A DNA stretch of 64,000 nucleotides from Cryoendolithus antarcticus (taxonomy: Eukaryota > Ascomycota > Dothideomycetes > Cladosporiales > Cladosporiaceae), in the NCBI GenBank assembly GCA_002077065.1, contig NAJO01000016.1, positions 248,001-312,000 on the forward strand, read 5' to 3'. The notes beneath the pieces are model-generated. The model had not been told where the DNA came from, did no database searches, and saw nothing but the letters and a program-made list of their open reading frames with translations. Positions 10,622 through 22,508 of the stretch are shown one piece after another. Each line of letters starts with the position of its first letter. Positions within the stretch are counted from its first letter, which is position 1. A program made the translations under genes and the position numbers.

Positions 10622-13170
10622 TCAGTGCGGCCATGTCCAGTTCGTCTGGTCCTCCGCGTCCATCCCGGTCTCGAACGCAAAGTTCTTACACCCGAGCCTC
10701 CTGGTCAAGAGATGCTCCCTTGTCGCAGCACCTTTGTTCCCAAGCCTGTCCCCAAGATTGTCAATAGCCAAGATAGCCAATGAAAATCGATCAGCCTCGT
10801 TCCTGATAGCCAGCTCAAGAGGCGTATCAATATTGCCCTTCTCCTTGTACCCTCGGACATGCATCAGATGCTGTCCACGGCGCTTGTACGTCAGTCTGTG
10901 CACGAGCCAAGGATATGAGTGGAAAGCGAAGACGACCGGCTTGTTGTCTGTGAACAGAGCGTGGTACTCGGTGTCTGTCAAGCCGTGCGGGTGATATTGA
11001 TTTGGCATTAGCTTGAACAGGTCTACCACGTTGACGACACGGATCTTAAGCTCAGGTAGGTGTTCGCGCAGGAGTGCAGTGGCGGCAAGAGACTCTTGCG
11101 TCATGACGTCTCCGCAAGATGCCATGACGAGATCTGGCTCGGCGCCTTGGTCGTTCGAGGCCCAGTCCCATCGGCCCACGCCCTTTGTGCAGTGGGCGAC
11201 AGCGTCTTCCATGTTGAGAAACTGGAGGTGGTCTTGTTTATCGGCCACGATAACGTTGACGTAGTTCGTACTCTCGAAACAGTGGTTCATTGTGCTGAGG
11301 AGGCAATTGGCGTCGGGTGGTAGGTAGATGCGGACGACCTCGGGTGACTTGTTGACGACGACGTCAAGGAAGCCGGGATCTTGATGTGTGAAGCCGTTGT
11401 GATCTGATATCTGTCAGTGTTGGAGGGGAGTTTCCGGTGCATAGATGTCCCTGACCTTGTCGCCACACCGTACTTGTTAGCAAGATGTTCAGCGAAGCAA
11501 TCCGCTGCCTCCAAGACACCTCCAGCGACTTCTCGATCCACTTTGCATGCTGATTGACCATCGAGTCGATGATGTGGATGAAAGGCTCATATGAGTTCAG
11601 CAGGCCATGCCTCCCGCTCAGAATGTAGCCCTCAAGCCAGCCCTCGACCGTGTGTTCTGATAGCATCTCCATCACTCGTCCCTTCGGATCGAGATTGCCG
11701 CCATCCTCGTCCTCAGGCAGGTAGCCATTCACCCAGACTTTCTTGCCTGCTTCGTAGATCTTCGATAACTTGTTACTCTGTGTCTCGTCGGGCCCAAAAA
11801 CACGGAAGCTCGTCGGATTGTCTCTGACAACATGGGTAAGCCAGGTCGCGAAGTACTCCATACTCGCGCCATGAGTCACGCCAGGCTTCGGCACATCAAG
11901 TGCGAAGTCCTGGAACTTCTTGAGACTGAGCGGCTGTCTTATCGATCCGCCATTAGTAATCGGGTTCTCTGACATGCGTTTGCCCTTAGCAGGTGCCAGC
12001 TCTCGCAGCTCAGGTACGAGCTTTCCGTCTTTGCCAAAAAGCTTCTCGGGTTCGTATGAATGCATCCACTTTTCCAGCTGCTGGAGCTGGGCATCATCGG
12101 TCAGTACCTTAGTAAGTGGGATTTGATGCGCCCTGAAGAAACCTTCCAGGTAGTGTCCTTCAACCTTCCTCGGAGCCGTCCAGCCCTTAGGCGAGCGTAG
12201 GATGATCATTGGCCATGATGGGCGGAAAGCCTTGCCTGACTCCCGGGCTTGCTTCTGGTATGCCAAAATCTCTATCACGCATTGCTCCATTGTAGCAGCC
12301 ATCGCTTGGTGCATGTCCTCGAGATCGCTGCCCGCGACCACATAGGGCGTCCAACCGTATCCCTTGAACAGCGCAATGAGCTCTTCCTCGGGTATGCGAG
12401 ACAACACAGTCGGATTGTGGATCTTGTAGCCGTTCAGATGCAATACTGGCAGTACCGCCCCATCCGTGATCGGGTTAAGGAACTTATTACTGTGCCAGCT
12501 CGTGGCAAGAGGTCCCGTCTCGCTCTCACCATCACCAACGATCGTCACCGCAATCGTCTTGGGATGATCGTACACTGCTCCGAAAGCATGCGAGATGCTG
12601 TAGCCGAGCTCGCCACCCTCATGCAGCGATCCGGGAGTCTCCGGTGTCATGTGACTGCCGATTCCGCCTGGGAATGAGAACTGCTTGAAGAAGCGCTGCA
12701 TGCCAGCCTTATCTTCGCTGATATTGGGATAGAACTCGCTGTACACACCCTCGAGGTAAAAGTTGGAGATAAGACCTGGAGCTCCGTGGCCAGGGCCGCT
12801 GATTACGAGGGCATCGAGGTCGTACTTCTTGATCATGCGATTGAAGTGGATATATCTGGTGCTGTCAGCGCCGTCTACATTTGTTCGGAAAGTAGATGAC
12901 TTACGTGAATGACTGTCCAGCATCGCTACCCCAGTGTCCGAGTAATCTCGGCTTGATGTGCTCTTTTTTCAATGGCTCTTGCAGCAATGGGTTCTCTTTG
13001 AGGTACAGCATCCCCAAGCACAGGTAAAGCGTGGCATGGAACCATTTCGTCAACTTCTCAATCTCATCTTTACTGAGCGACTCACCAGTAATGGTCGATC
13101 GCGTCTTGCTGTAGACAGACCACTCCTCTTGGCCGTCTGTAAGTGTTCGCTGCACCTTGTCAGGAGCCAT
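10622..13170 (-). CDS. Phosphoketolase (XFP family)
   Basis: Exons 12905-13170, 11456-12855 and 10622-11403 give 815 residues, the usual XFP length. Introns are 12856-12904 (GTAAGT) and 11404-11455 (GTCAGG). The enzyme is thiamine-diphosphate dependent and phosphorolyses xylulose-5-phosphate and/or fructose-6-phosphate to acetyl phosphate and a glycolytic sugar phosphate. Visible signatures are GHWGSDAGQSF, VSGPGHGAP-like ISGPGHGAPG, SHMTPETPGSLHEGGELGYS, and the cofactor motif VTIVGDGESETGPLATSWH. DHNGFTHQDPGFLD spans the second splice junction, confirming it, and VNVVDLFKL is at the C-terminal domain. No acetate kinase gene is seen beside it in this window. Cytosolic location is expected. 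Confidence 0.95.
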
Positions 13171-13804
13171 GTCCGCGGTAAGATGAAGCTTGATGGTGGT
13201 GTGTGAGTGTGGGGAGAAGGAAAGCTGAGCAGAGAAATGGAATGAAGCTCTCTTGACTTTCCCTATGACGAGCTACGCATGCACGCCGGAAGTATGTGGT
13301 GAGACTTGACGGCTGCTAGATCAGGTACCGGGTGCCTGCCGGCTGCGTGGTGTGACGCCTCTCGTTCACATGAGCTTCGAATTGACTTTTGTAGGTGAGG
13401 TACGCGATCCGGAGCTTCCGGCGCTCCACATTGCATCGTTGCACCGATGATGTGCAGTCTGCGAGAGAAGTCATGAGATGGCGAATTGACGCGATGGCGG
13501 CACGGCTCAGATTGCGTATGCATGCCCGTGCAGGTAGCGAATTGATAAGGAGACGCGATGTCGACTCGATGCACGTGGGTGTGGGTGGTGCACAGAGTTT
13601 TGTTGATGACTAAGGCGAGCCGGGGGGGTCCGCTTTCGTGTGGTGAATATAACTAGTGCTTTGAGGATGTGAACGCGCTGTCTATTGCGCTACTAACGCT
13701 GGACCACTGCAAACAGTGCGGCGCGGTGCTGATAAAGGCGCTGCGTGAACCCTCCGCGTACTCCTCCAATCTCTTCCTGTTGTTCCCCTGCTGGCCGCTT
13801 GACC
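13171..13804. other. Intergenic region
   Basis: 634 bases between the phosphoketolase promoter side and the 3' end of the TLC gene. Short open frames on both strands look random; no RNA gene or repeat was seen. Confidence 0.45.
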
Positions 13805-15162
13805 TCATGCCTTCCGCCGACTTCTCGTACTCCTTGCCGGCGTTGCCTTAGATCCGCTGACCTCGATTCTGCGATGACCATCTGCATACACACCCCTTTG
13901 GACGACCGGGTCGCTGTCAACGGGTCCGCCCATGAGCTCTTCCGCTCGCCTCCGTGCATCCTTGATACTGGCATCTTTCCTACCGAGACCTAGCATCTCC
14001 AGACCCTCTTCTGACAGTCCGGTCAATGTAGCTGGTGCGCCGGGCACAGACGTGGTAAAGGACTTCGGCTTCTCAAACGTCGGGTCTGGTGGCTGATAGT
14101 GCACCACATCCGGTCCGATACCTTTCGTACCCCACGGCGGGTCGAAGCGTTTGCGGATGGTCTGCACCATCTTGCCGAACCACCAGAAGTTGAGAATATT
14201 GAGCACGGCGTTCGAGGCAAGGTAAATGGCTGCGAGCCACAGCGGAACATGTCGCACATCCATGAACGCTCTCGTTTGCGCCTGCGTGTCGCTGAGATCG
14301 CCAGCTTTCATGCCGTCTTTCACGGCATCGGCAAGGTACTGCGGGGAGGAGTATCCCGAACTCGTGGCCTTGTAGATGTCTCGGAAAACGAGTATCGAGG
14401 AGTAGCTGCCCCAAATGAGACGACATGCGAAGAACGTACTTGTGAGGAGTGCACCGTTTACTGCTTGATAGACAGATCCAGTGAGGTCAAGCTTGTCGCA
14501 GAACCAGTGGATGTTCAGGAAAGGACTCGAGAGCTCGTAAAGTAGGAAGACTGGCGCATAGAAATACAGAAATGGGCGCTGCACGTAGTCAGTATACCAC
14601 AGAGACATTGCTCTCTACACTGCTTGCTTGGCAGCGACTGATTGGGACTTACAAAGCCAAAGGAGAACACCGTCACTGCACTGACAGCATGTGCCAGCAT
14701 ACCCCAGCCAAAGATGTGTACATAACGCGAGCACATGTACAGATCCCATAGGAAGTACGCCAGGGCGAAGCTCTGCAGCAGTCCTGTAGCACCGGTGTAT
14801 CCCCATACCCTCTTCTCCCAGTTGTCTATCCCAAATGCACCGCTCCCCCGCCAAGATTGTCGCGCTTCATCATAGAGGATGACCCATAAACTCATAGTGC
14901 AGATCACGCACGACTGCACGAATGAGACGACATGGACGTCCCAGTTGATCTTCGTCCTGGAGGAGAGGGCATTGTACCGCTGAGGCACAAACTTCCGCGA
15001 AATCCACGGTGCGAAGACTTTACCAACCAAGACGTAGAAGCTCAGCGCAAAGATGACTTCGTGTGCGTGTAGTGGTAGCGTTGGGAGCGATAGCTTGCTG
15101 GAGAGTGGTCCAGTAAATGCTGTGAGTGCGCCAGGCGGTGGCACAGGAAATGGGTCGAGCAT
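13805..15162 (-). CDS. TLC-domain (TRAM/LAG1/CLN8) membrane protein
   Basis: Exons 14653-15162 and 13805-14578 with a 74-nt intron (GTAAGT...GTGCAG) give 427 residues. The start at 15162 (MLDPFPVPPP) is the first in-frame ATG. Several hydrophobic segments (near HEVIFALSFYVLVGKVF, VVSFVQSCVICTMSLWV, LLQSFALAYFLWDLY and HIFGWGMLAHAV) lead to the splice junction. After the junction comes RPFLYFYAPVFLLYELSSPF, typical of TMEM56-like TLC proteins. A soluble, basic C-terminal tail of about 90 residues follows. TLC proteins act in ER lipid handling; ceramide synthase relatives need a Lag1 His-His motif, which I do not see, so a TMEM56/TLCD-like role is more likely. Confidence 0.85.
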
Positions 15163-16200
15163 GTTGCGCGCTGGCAGGGAGGCTGCAGGCGAGAGACTCT
15201 GCTCCGACACTCTGTTATGAAAGATATGGCCTATAGCATGGCATACAACGCCGGCGCATGTGTACAAGGCGCGGGATCATTAATGGTGGGTGCTGAATGA
15301 CGTGCCGACTCAGAGATCTGTTGACATCGTCGCCTGTTTGGATGTGGGGCGATCTGCCGAGGCGCAAGGCACGTGATGCCGAGCTGAGGAACATCTCAAG
15401 GATCCAAACTCTGCCATTGCTTATACTCACTTCATATCTTGGTATCTCCCGAAGATGATTTACAAGTACTTTGGAAGGTCATTATTAGGCTTGTCAGCTG
15501 GAATTGCCCACACCACGCGGCTAAGCTTCGAGACAATAAACCGCCGTTAGCTGGCAGTTGATTCAGCGCCACGAAGCGGTAACCGGGTTGAACGATCGTC
15601 CACTCATCTCGATTGGAGTGCCAGGAATTCGACACTTCTAATAAGCCCGAGCCGTATCCCCGAGCAGCTACGCCATCGTGTGAGCTGCAGGACTGCCTCC
15701 AAGACGAGCACAAGTGGTGTGAGTCTGCGAGATGGGACAAAGCAGGACCGTCGGTGCCTTTCTTCCCCGGCGCCGCTTTCATTCCAGCAACCAGACTCCA
15801 CCAGGCTGAAGGACCCTGGAGCTTGGAAAGCTTGTGGAATCCCGCTCGAGTTTGATTTGTTGTTGAACGCGACCTCCCTCTCAAGATCACGCAGTTTCGT
15901 GATGAGCGATGCTCGCAATCGCATCCCATTGCGGGTAACAGAACACCATAGACCTGTCTGATGGCATCGTTGTTGACTCATAGGTACTTTTGCGGGTCTG
16001 ATATAACGTCTCATCTCTCAGCACTCATCATTTTGGCGACTTCCGGCCACGATATGTTGTTGCCTTAACTCCGTCTCCGTTCCCTTCGTTCGCATATCAA
16101 CATACATTGCCATACTGCATACCTTCTCTACCATTGACTTTGACACAGGACTTAATTCAGCTTGGCTTCGACACTGACTCTATCGAAGTGTCACGGAACC
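15163..16200. other. Divergent intergenic region
   Basis: About 1 kb between divergent TLC and MFS genes. It presumably holds both promoters. Overlapping open frames near 15,430-16,010 on both strands are mutually antisense and lack domains, so I do not call a gene. Confidence 0.45.
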
Positions 16201-18285
16201 ATGTCTTCTTCGCGGACATCATCACTGAGCCATGATCGGAACTTGAATACTACATTCGATGAGAAGACCATAACAACAGATGCCAGGGCACCACCTATAG
16301 GTCCGGTATCGACTCCAGCAGACCCGGTTCAATCAAACGAAACCACGATAGTCCCAGCAACAGCGGACAAGGCTGTAGATCCCGACGGTCACTATGTCAC
16401 CGGCATGAAGCTCTGGGCAGTGATGATCCCGCTGTGTCTGAGCTTCTTCTTGGTGCTGCTTGATACTTCAATCATATCGACAGTAAGTACTCCAGGGCTC
16501 TGCCAACACCAGCGAAGCGATTTGGCCGTTTCAGTCTTCGCCCAGTCAAGCATATCGTAATGCGGCCAAAGTCAATACCATCCACATGCTGATCTTAGTC
16601 CAGGCAATACCGACAATCACGAATCACTTCCACTCGTTACCAGATGTTGGATGGTATGGTGCTGCATACCAGCTCTCTGCTGCTGTACTACAGCCACTGG
16701 CAGGCAAGCTCTACGTGAGCTTTAGCAACAAATGGACCTATCTGGCATTCTTCGCTCTTTTCGAGCTCGGCTCGCTGATCTGTGCTACTGCGAATTCGTC
16801 CAACATGTTCATTGTTGGTCGGGCGATCGCAGGCATGGGGACTGCGGGTCTTCAGAACGGCGCTTTTACCATCATTGCGGCCAGTGTGCCCCTTATCAAG
16901 CGTCCGCAACTTATGGGAATATGTCAGGGAATTGCGCAGCTGGGAGGCGCTTTGGGTCCATTGCTGGGTGGTGCGCTTACCCAGTACGCGAGCTGGCGGT
17001 ATGACACGATGCCTTTGACCGTCTGGACAAGTGCTGACCTATAAAGCTGGTGCTTCTATATAAATCTTCCTCCGGGAATTTTCGTAGCAGGCCTGATAGC
17101 CTTCAGCAAGGTCCCCGACGCATTCGCCAAGCCGCCCGCTCGAGTTGTCGTGAAGGAGCTCCACAAACGACTCGATCTACCAGGCTTCGTACTGTTCGCG
17201 CCTGCAGTAATTATGCTTTTGCTTGCCCTCGAGTGGGGTGGAAATGCGTATGTTCGACGCCGTATGATCGCACGGGGTAGAGCTGACAGAGCATGGATAG
17301 TTACGCTTGGAAATCAGCCACTATCATCGGCTTATTCTGTGGCTTCGCGGGTCAATTCGCTTTATGGCTGGTGTACAACTTCTGGAAAGGAGAGGAAGCA
17401 CTGATACCTATCTCCATCGTTCGTCGCCGGGTCGTGTGGACGAGTTGTAAGTTGTCTTCCTGTGACAGTACTTTGGTAGAGTCAGCACTAAGCAGAGCGA
17501 TCGCAGGTATCGTCATGGGCGCCATCTTCTCCGGCCTCTTCCTCTCGAACTACTACCTCCCAATCTACTGGCAATCGACTCTGAACACCTCTCCTACGCT
17601 ATCAGGCGTCTACCTCCTCCCGTCCATCCTCACAGCTCTGGTCGGTGCTGTTGTGGTAGGCAAACTGGTCCAAATCACTGGTTATTACATACTCTGGGCA
17701 GTCGCCAGCATGACGCTCCAAGCTATCGGCTTCGGTCTCTGCAGCATCCTGAACGAGAACAGCAGTACTGGCGAATGGGCTGGCTTCCAGATCATCTTCG
17801 GTATTGGCAGAGGTTTCGGCTTCCAGATGCCTATCATCGCCATCCAATCCGGTCTCACGCCTGCGCATTCTGCTCTGGCGACTTCGCTGATCATGTTCTC
17901 GGGCATGCTATTTGGTGGAATCTCTCTGTCAGCATCGGCCACTATCTTGACCAATTCTCTGCGAACCTTGATACCGCAGACCGCACCGGACGTCGATGCG
18001 AACGCCGTTGTTGCAGCTGGAGCTACAGGCTTCCGATCAATATTACCCGCCGACCAGATCCCGGGTGTACTGAAAGCGTACTCGACTGCTGTGGATCGAG
18101 TGTTCTACTTGGCAGCTGGCCTATTTGTGGCTGGCTTTGTCGCGGCTTGGGGTATGGGCTGGGTGGACATCCGGAAGAAAGAGACAGGGGGACCAGCGGT
18201 GAAGGACGCGGAGAAGGGCCTGGCAGAGGATTCAGATGCCGAAGCGATACCCAGTACGGTAGAGAACAAGGAGGTGAAAGTATAG
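16201..18285 (+). CDS. DHA2-type MFS multidrug/toxin efflux transporter
   Basis: Five exons (16201-16482, 16604-16998, 17047-17247, 17301-17446, 17507-18285) give 600 residues. All four joins restore conserved MFS sequence: IISTAIPTITNHF, YASWRWCFYINLPPG, LALEWGGNAYAWKSAT and WTSCIVMGAIFSG. A polar N-terminus of about 75 residues precedes about 14 membrane segments, as in the DHA2 (14-TMS) drug:H+ antiporters. LLDTSIIST is the family TM1 motif and GLQNGAFTIIAASVPL lies near the motif A/C region. The long acidic C-terminus is cytosolic. The last intron (17447-17506) is exactly 60 nt with no stop in the reading frame, so retention would insert 20 residues. Substrate unknown. Confidence 0.92.
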
Positions 18286-20238
18286 GAGGCTGCAGCTTAC
18301 CTTGGGGAGCAGCGAGCAATAGACATTTCCATTCCTCACGTCGCCAGACAATGTCACATCTACACTCACACGATATGGAGGATGGTACCCGGTTATCGGC
18401 TCCCCTCCCAACGCACTTGGACAGCCTCATGCATGTCTGCAACGAGCCAGGTCCTGCCGGTGATCCTGGGCAAAGTCGAGCTCATGTTGAAGTCGTTCCT
18501 TCCTCGACAACTCCACCTCCATCTGCACTTGCCTCGCAACACGCTAGCATGTTTTAGAATTCAACTTTTGTCTCTTTGCTTCACTCCACCCAATATCCCT
18601 TTGTCTCCACTCCTTGCTCCCTGCACCCAATATACTGCATCAACGATACGCTGGAACACCATGGCGGCCGATACGACCCTCGTCCTCCGCGACACGGAGT
18701 CGAACCAGCAGCATAAGAGCCAGTCGAACTCATCCAACTCGATTCGCTCGAGGATCTCTGACGGCGACTCCTAGATTATGCTGCTGCGAACGCGACTGGA
18801 CGGTCTATAGACACAAAGCAGGGCACAAACACCACACGACTTCGAGATGACTTGGTACCCACACTTGCCGACGCGCCGGAACCTGGACAGATCCGTACGC
18901 CCAAGGGTAGGCTGCAGACCTGTCAAGAGCTGCTCGTTGTCCGATGGCTGACCGGACCATAGGAATCTTGCTGGAGGAAGCCCAACACCTCCACCAGCTC
19001 GCACATATTGGCCATCGCAGCCGGTGAGCTACAAAGAGCTTCAGATCTGTAGAGCGCCGTCCAAATGATGGTGTCCGTAATTGAGTCCACTGTGTTTGAG
19101 CTGCCAGGGAGGCACTTGACTGTTAAGTCTTTCATCAACGTCGAGTCATTTGCTACGTCCTGTATAACTGATATCGAGCGCCAGACAATGCGACCTCAGC
19201 CTTTCCAGACCAAGGTAGTGCCAGATCTACCCAATGCAGCGATGACTCGGTGCCATCGCTTGGCAGGTCCCATAACAGTATGTCCCTTAGGGTTCTATAT
19301 CCCCATTTCGCGCCGAGGAGTTGCTGATTGGAGGCAACAGTGCAGAGCTCTCCAGGTGGAGGGCTGGTATGTATCGGCATAAAGGCTGCGCAGCAAACAA
19401 CACCTCTACTTCCAAGACGTCACCCTATCATTGATCACTGTGAGTTATCCCTTCATACGATCCTTTTGAACATTCTCTAAACAAGCCTAGCACTGGAACA
19501 CGCCCTGATATGGACGGAGAAGGCAGATCGTGGCATTTCCAGCAGTCAAGGAGGCCAGCTGGTGTCCACGACCTCGACACAGCGGTCGAGCGGAGCAGGA
19601 GCATTCGCTCCTGTGGAAAAGGATGCCAGCGGTTGATTCGCCCCCGCCTGCACCATCTCGCCCAAAGCTGCCTCAGCATGTCTGCCGGTTGATTTTGGCG
19701 GTTACTGGATTGTCGCCAAAGACATGCGCGAATTGTCGGCAAGCGGACTGCACCAGCGAATGCCACATCTGCAAGCAGCACCGGCTGTGGACGAAAGGCT
19801 TCGGCGAGCAATGCAAGTTCCCAGATGCTGTACACGTCCATAGTACATTCGACGATGGCAAGTTGCGGTGGGCGACTCACGAAGTGCGGCCAACCTGCAT
19901 GCAGTTGGTAGAGAAGGGATGTGTCGGAACACGAGAGCTGGTGGATGCTCGTATGGGCATGACATGGCTGAGCTGCGGGCTAGCTTGGCTGACTCCGCCA
20001 AGGTGGTGTTCAAGAAGTATCGGAGCCTTGCGAAGCGGCGCTAGACGACGCACTTGACATGCTGGTCAGCGAGGCGTTGGACGCCGACCGTCACCAGGGG
20101 TGACGATTGCATTCCACTGCTCGGTGCCCAAGGGATGTATGACCAAGCGTGCTCCCTCCCTGTCGACATTATCACACAACAGATCTGCAATGACAGTGAT
20201 CGTGGACTCCTGTGCAAGCAGTAACTGTATCATGAAGT
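18286..20238. other. Gene-free stretch, possible decayed coding sequence
   Basis: No intact gene is supported. An ATG at 18661 opens only 37 codons. From about 18735 another frame reads protein-like (RRLLDYAAANATGRS..., then PKGRLQTCQELLVVRWLTG) but is closed by stops at both ends. At 19530-20057 a 175-codon frame contains clustered Cys residues (TCANCRQADCTSECHICKQH), reminiscent of a zinc-binding segment, again without a coherent start or domain. The pattern fits a degraded gene or random open frames; I could not tell which. The stretch separates two convergent transporter genes. Confidence 0.3.
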
Positions 20239-21991
20239 CTAAACGTGAGCAATGCTACCCCCGCTTTCTTCATCTTCCATACTCACTCTTCTCTCTACCG
20301 TTACCTCAGCATTGGCAGGTGTCTGCTCGTGCGTATGCAGCTTCATGTTGACGAACATAGAATACAACCCAAAGTCGTATGCCAGCCGTAAAGCACCTGC
20401 GACAGTAAACGCCAGCCAGAAGCGATCTCCCGATGCTAGCAGCCCGGTGATAGAGGGACCGATCATCGCAGCCATTGTACGTATCGTGCTCGTGATGCCC
20501 ATTACGGCTGTCCGCTCCTCCGGCTTGACGACCGCCGCGATGAAGGCAGCACGAGGTGCCTGGTCCATGTTGTTCAGTCCGGCACGGATGAAGAGCAGGA
20601 TAACATTGACCCAGAGTCTCGACGAGAGACCAAAGAGCAGTACAGCCGCAGATGAAGGGACGTGCGTGAAGACCATAGTGTTGATCAGACCTATGCGTCG
20701 GGAGAGCGTACCAGCGAAGACGCTTGACATTGCGGCAAGAAGGTAGCTGATTGATGTGATATCACCTAAGGTCGACTTCGAAGGATGCGAGTTCTGATCG
20801 AGGAAGTAGTTGCAGTATGTGTACGGGACCATGCCGTCGGCCACGCTGTCTGCAGCCAGGAGGAACCATAGTCTGTACATTATGCTCCGGGTAGGTCCGG
20901 AGATCGCCGAGAACCACTTGCTGAGCCATGAACCTTCGTTTGTCAGGACAGGCAACGCGGACGGAGTCCGCTTGTGCCGTGTTTCGGGTGGTAAGTTGTG
21001 ATCGTCCAGCTCGATCCCGCTGTCATCGTCTGCTTCATCGGCTTGGGCGACTTCCTTGTATGCGGAAGGCGCAGCGTCGACTTCGCAGGCATTGCTGAGC
21101 AAGAGCATCATGCCTGCATTCACGAGACCCATAATTGCGTAGCCGAGGAACAAGATGTGGTAGGAGTTGACCAGGGACCATTCCCTCTGCACTGATAGTG
21201 CTTCTACGGTCCGTCCAGAAATCTCACTTCCTACGCTTGAACCCCAGGTTGAGATCGTGACGTACCAGGCAAGGACGTCTGGTCTCGTCTGAGGCGTCGT
21301 GAGTTGCGACAAGATGCTCTCCTCAATCGCGCGAAACGGACCGAAGTCCCCGCCCATTGTGGAGACAACGCCTGTTCCCGTGGGTCAGATTCGAAGCGGC
21401 CATGAAGTCGCCGCTAACTCTGAATACGTACCAACGATGGCAGCGATGAGTAGAAGCCAGAAGTTCTCGCAGTACGCGAAGACGAGACCACTCGCAATCA
21501 TCAGAGCAGATCCCATCCAGAGCACCCGCCGTCGACCGAGTCGATCGGCGACGAGTGTGAGAAGTATTCCGACGATGACATCGCCGCCCAAGGTCAGGGT
21601 GAAGAACAGACCAATTCGCGAGTCTGAGTACCCAAGCTCAGCGAAGAAGAGTGCTGAAGGAATGGAAGTCAGAGAAGTCACGCTGCCAGACTCTAGTTCC
21701 GTGCGTACCTAGGATGACTTGAGTGGCTCCAAAGCTGATCATGCGGAAGCTCCTACGTCGACAGTCAATGACACAAGTTCTTCGAGTGCGAAATCCGATC
21801 TGCCAGGCTCTCGCCCATTATATCTGCCTTCAAGGACCTACCGAGCGAAGATTATAAGTATCTAATAGGTGCGTCAACTCAATGCACAGTCGGTCACATG
21901 TCAAGATACTTACAGCATCCCGGCCTGTGAGCCTCACGGCATCAAGGCCGCTTTCATTGTACAGCCACGTAAGGGGCCGCAGAGCTGCCAT
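20239..21991 (-). CDS. MFS transporter with a 20-nt internal exon
   Basis: Five exons (21914-21991, 21842-21861, 21709-21752, 21432-21653, 20239-21371) give 498 residues. Introns are 21862-21913, 21753-21841, 21654-21708 and 21372-21431, and all phases agree. The joined N-terminus reads through a GLDAVRLTGRDA segment into FARSFRMISFGATQVILALF and LGYSDSRIGLFFTLTLGGD, then VADRLGRRRVL (MFS motif A). This is characteristic of the fungal MFS family with an RDA-type leader. Further segments include VGVVSTMGGDFGPFRAIEES, recovered across the last junction, and RAGLNNMDQAPRAAFIAAVV. A cytosolic loop near the middle is acidic. Exon 2 is only 20 nt and codes for ILIIFAR. Substrate unknown. Confidence 0.88.
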
Positions 21992-22508
21992 AAAACAGCA
22001 AACCTCTCAGGTTCAGGTCGTGGAGTAAGCTTGATAGAATAATGAAGACGGTATGAGCGCGAGTCGAAAATGAAATGTATGAGGGATATACTCGCTGCCA
22101 AGCAGTCTACCAGTCATACGTGCGGGCCAAGTCATGCGAAGTAAAGGACTATGTCTTCTACAACGCGATGACTGTGATATGAGGTTGCCATGCATAGTTG
22201 CGGATGGGTCCCCACGGTAAAACACTTTAGGTGCATGTTGAAGTGCGGTTTGCAGGAAGCTTGAGAGCGATATCGTTCTTCGGAATTCGGCACAGAAGTG
22301 GCCGATTACGGCGATAGGTAATGACTACACTGAAGAAAGGAAACGATCGCCATGCACATGCTACAGAGCAAGCAACGGTGTGATTGTCAAGGCTTGACAT
22401 GCTGGCGATGAGTATGGATAGCATCAGCTCGCAGGTGCGGTGCGGTCTCAGTATCGCTACGACAGCATCAAATACAGAACAAATGCTCCCAAAGACCTCA
22501 TAGAAGGG
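21992..22508. other. Intergenic region
   Basis: 517 bases between the promoter of the MFS gene and the 3' end of the cyclase gene, both minus strand. Nothing recognised. Confidence 0.45.
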
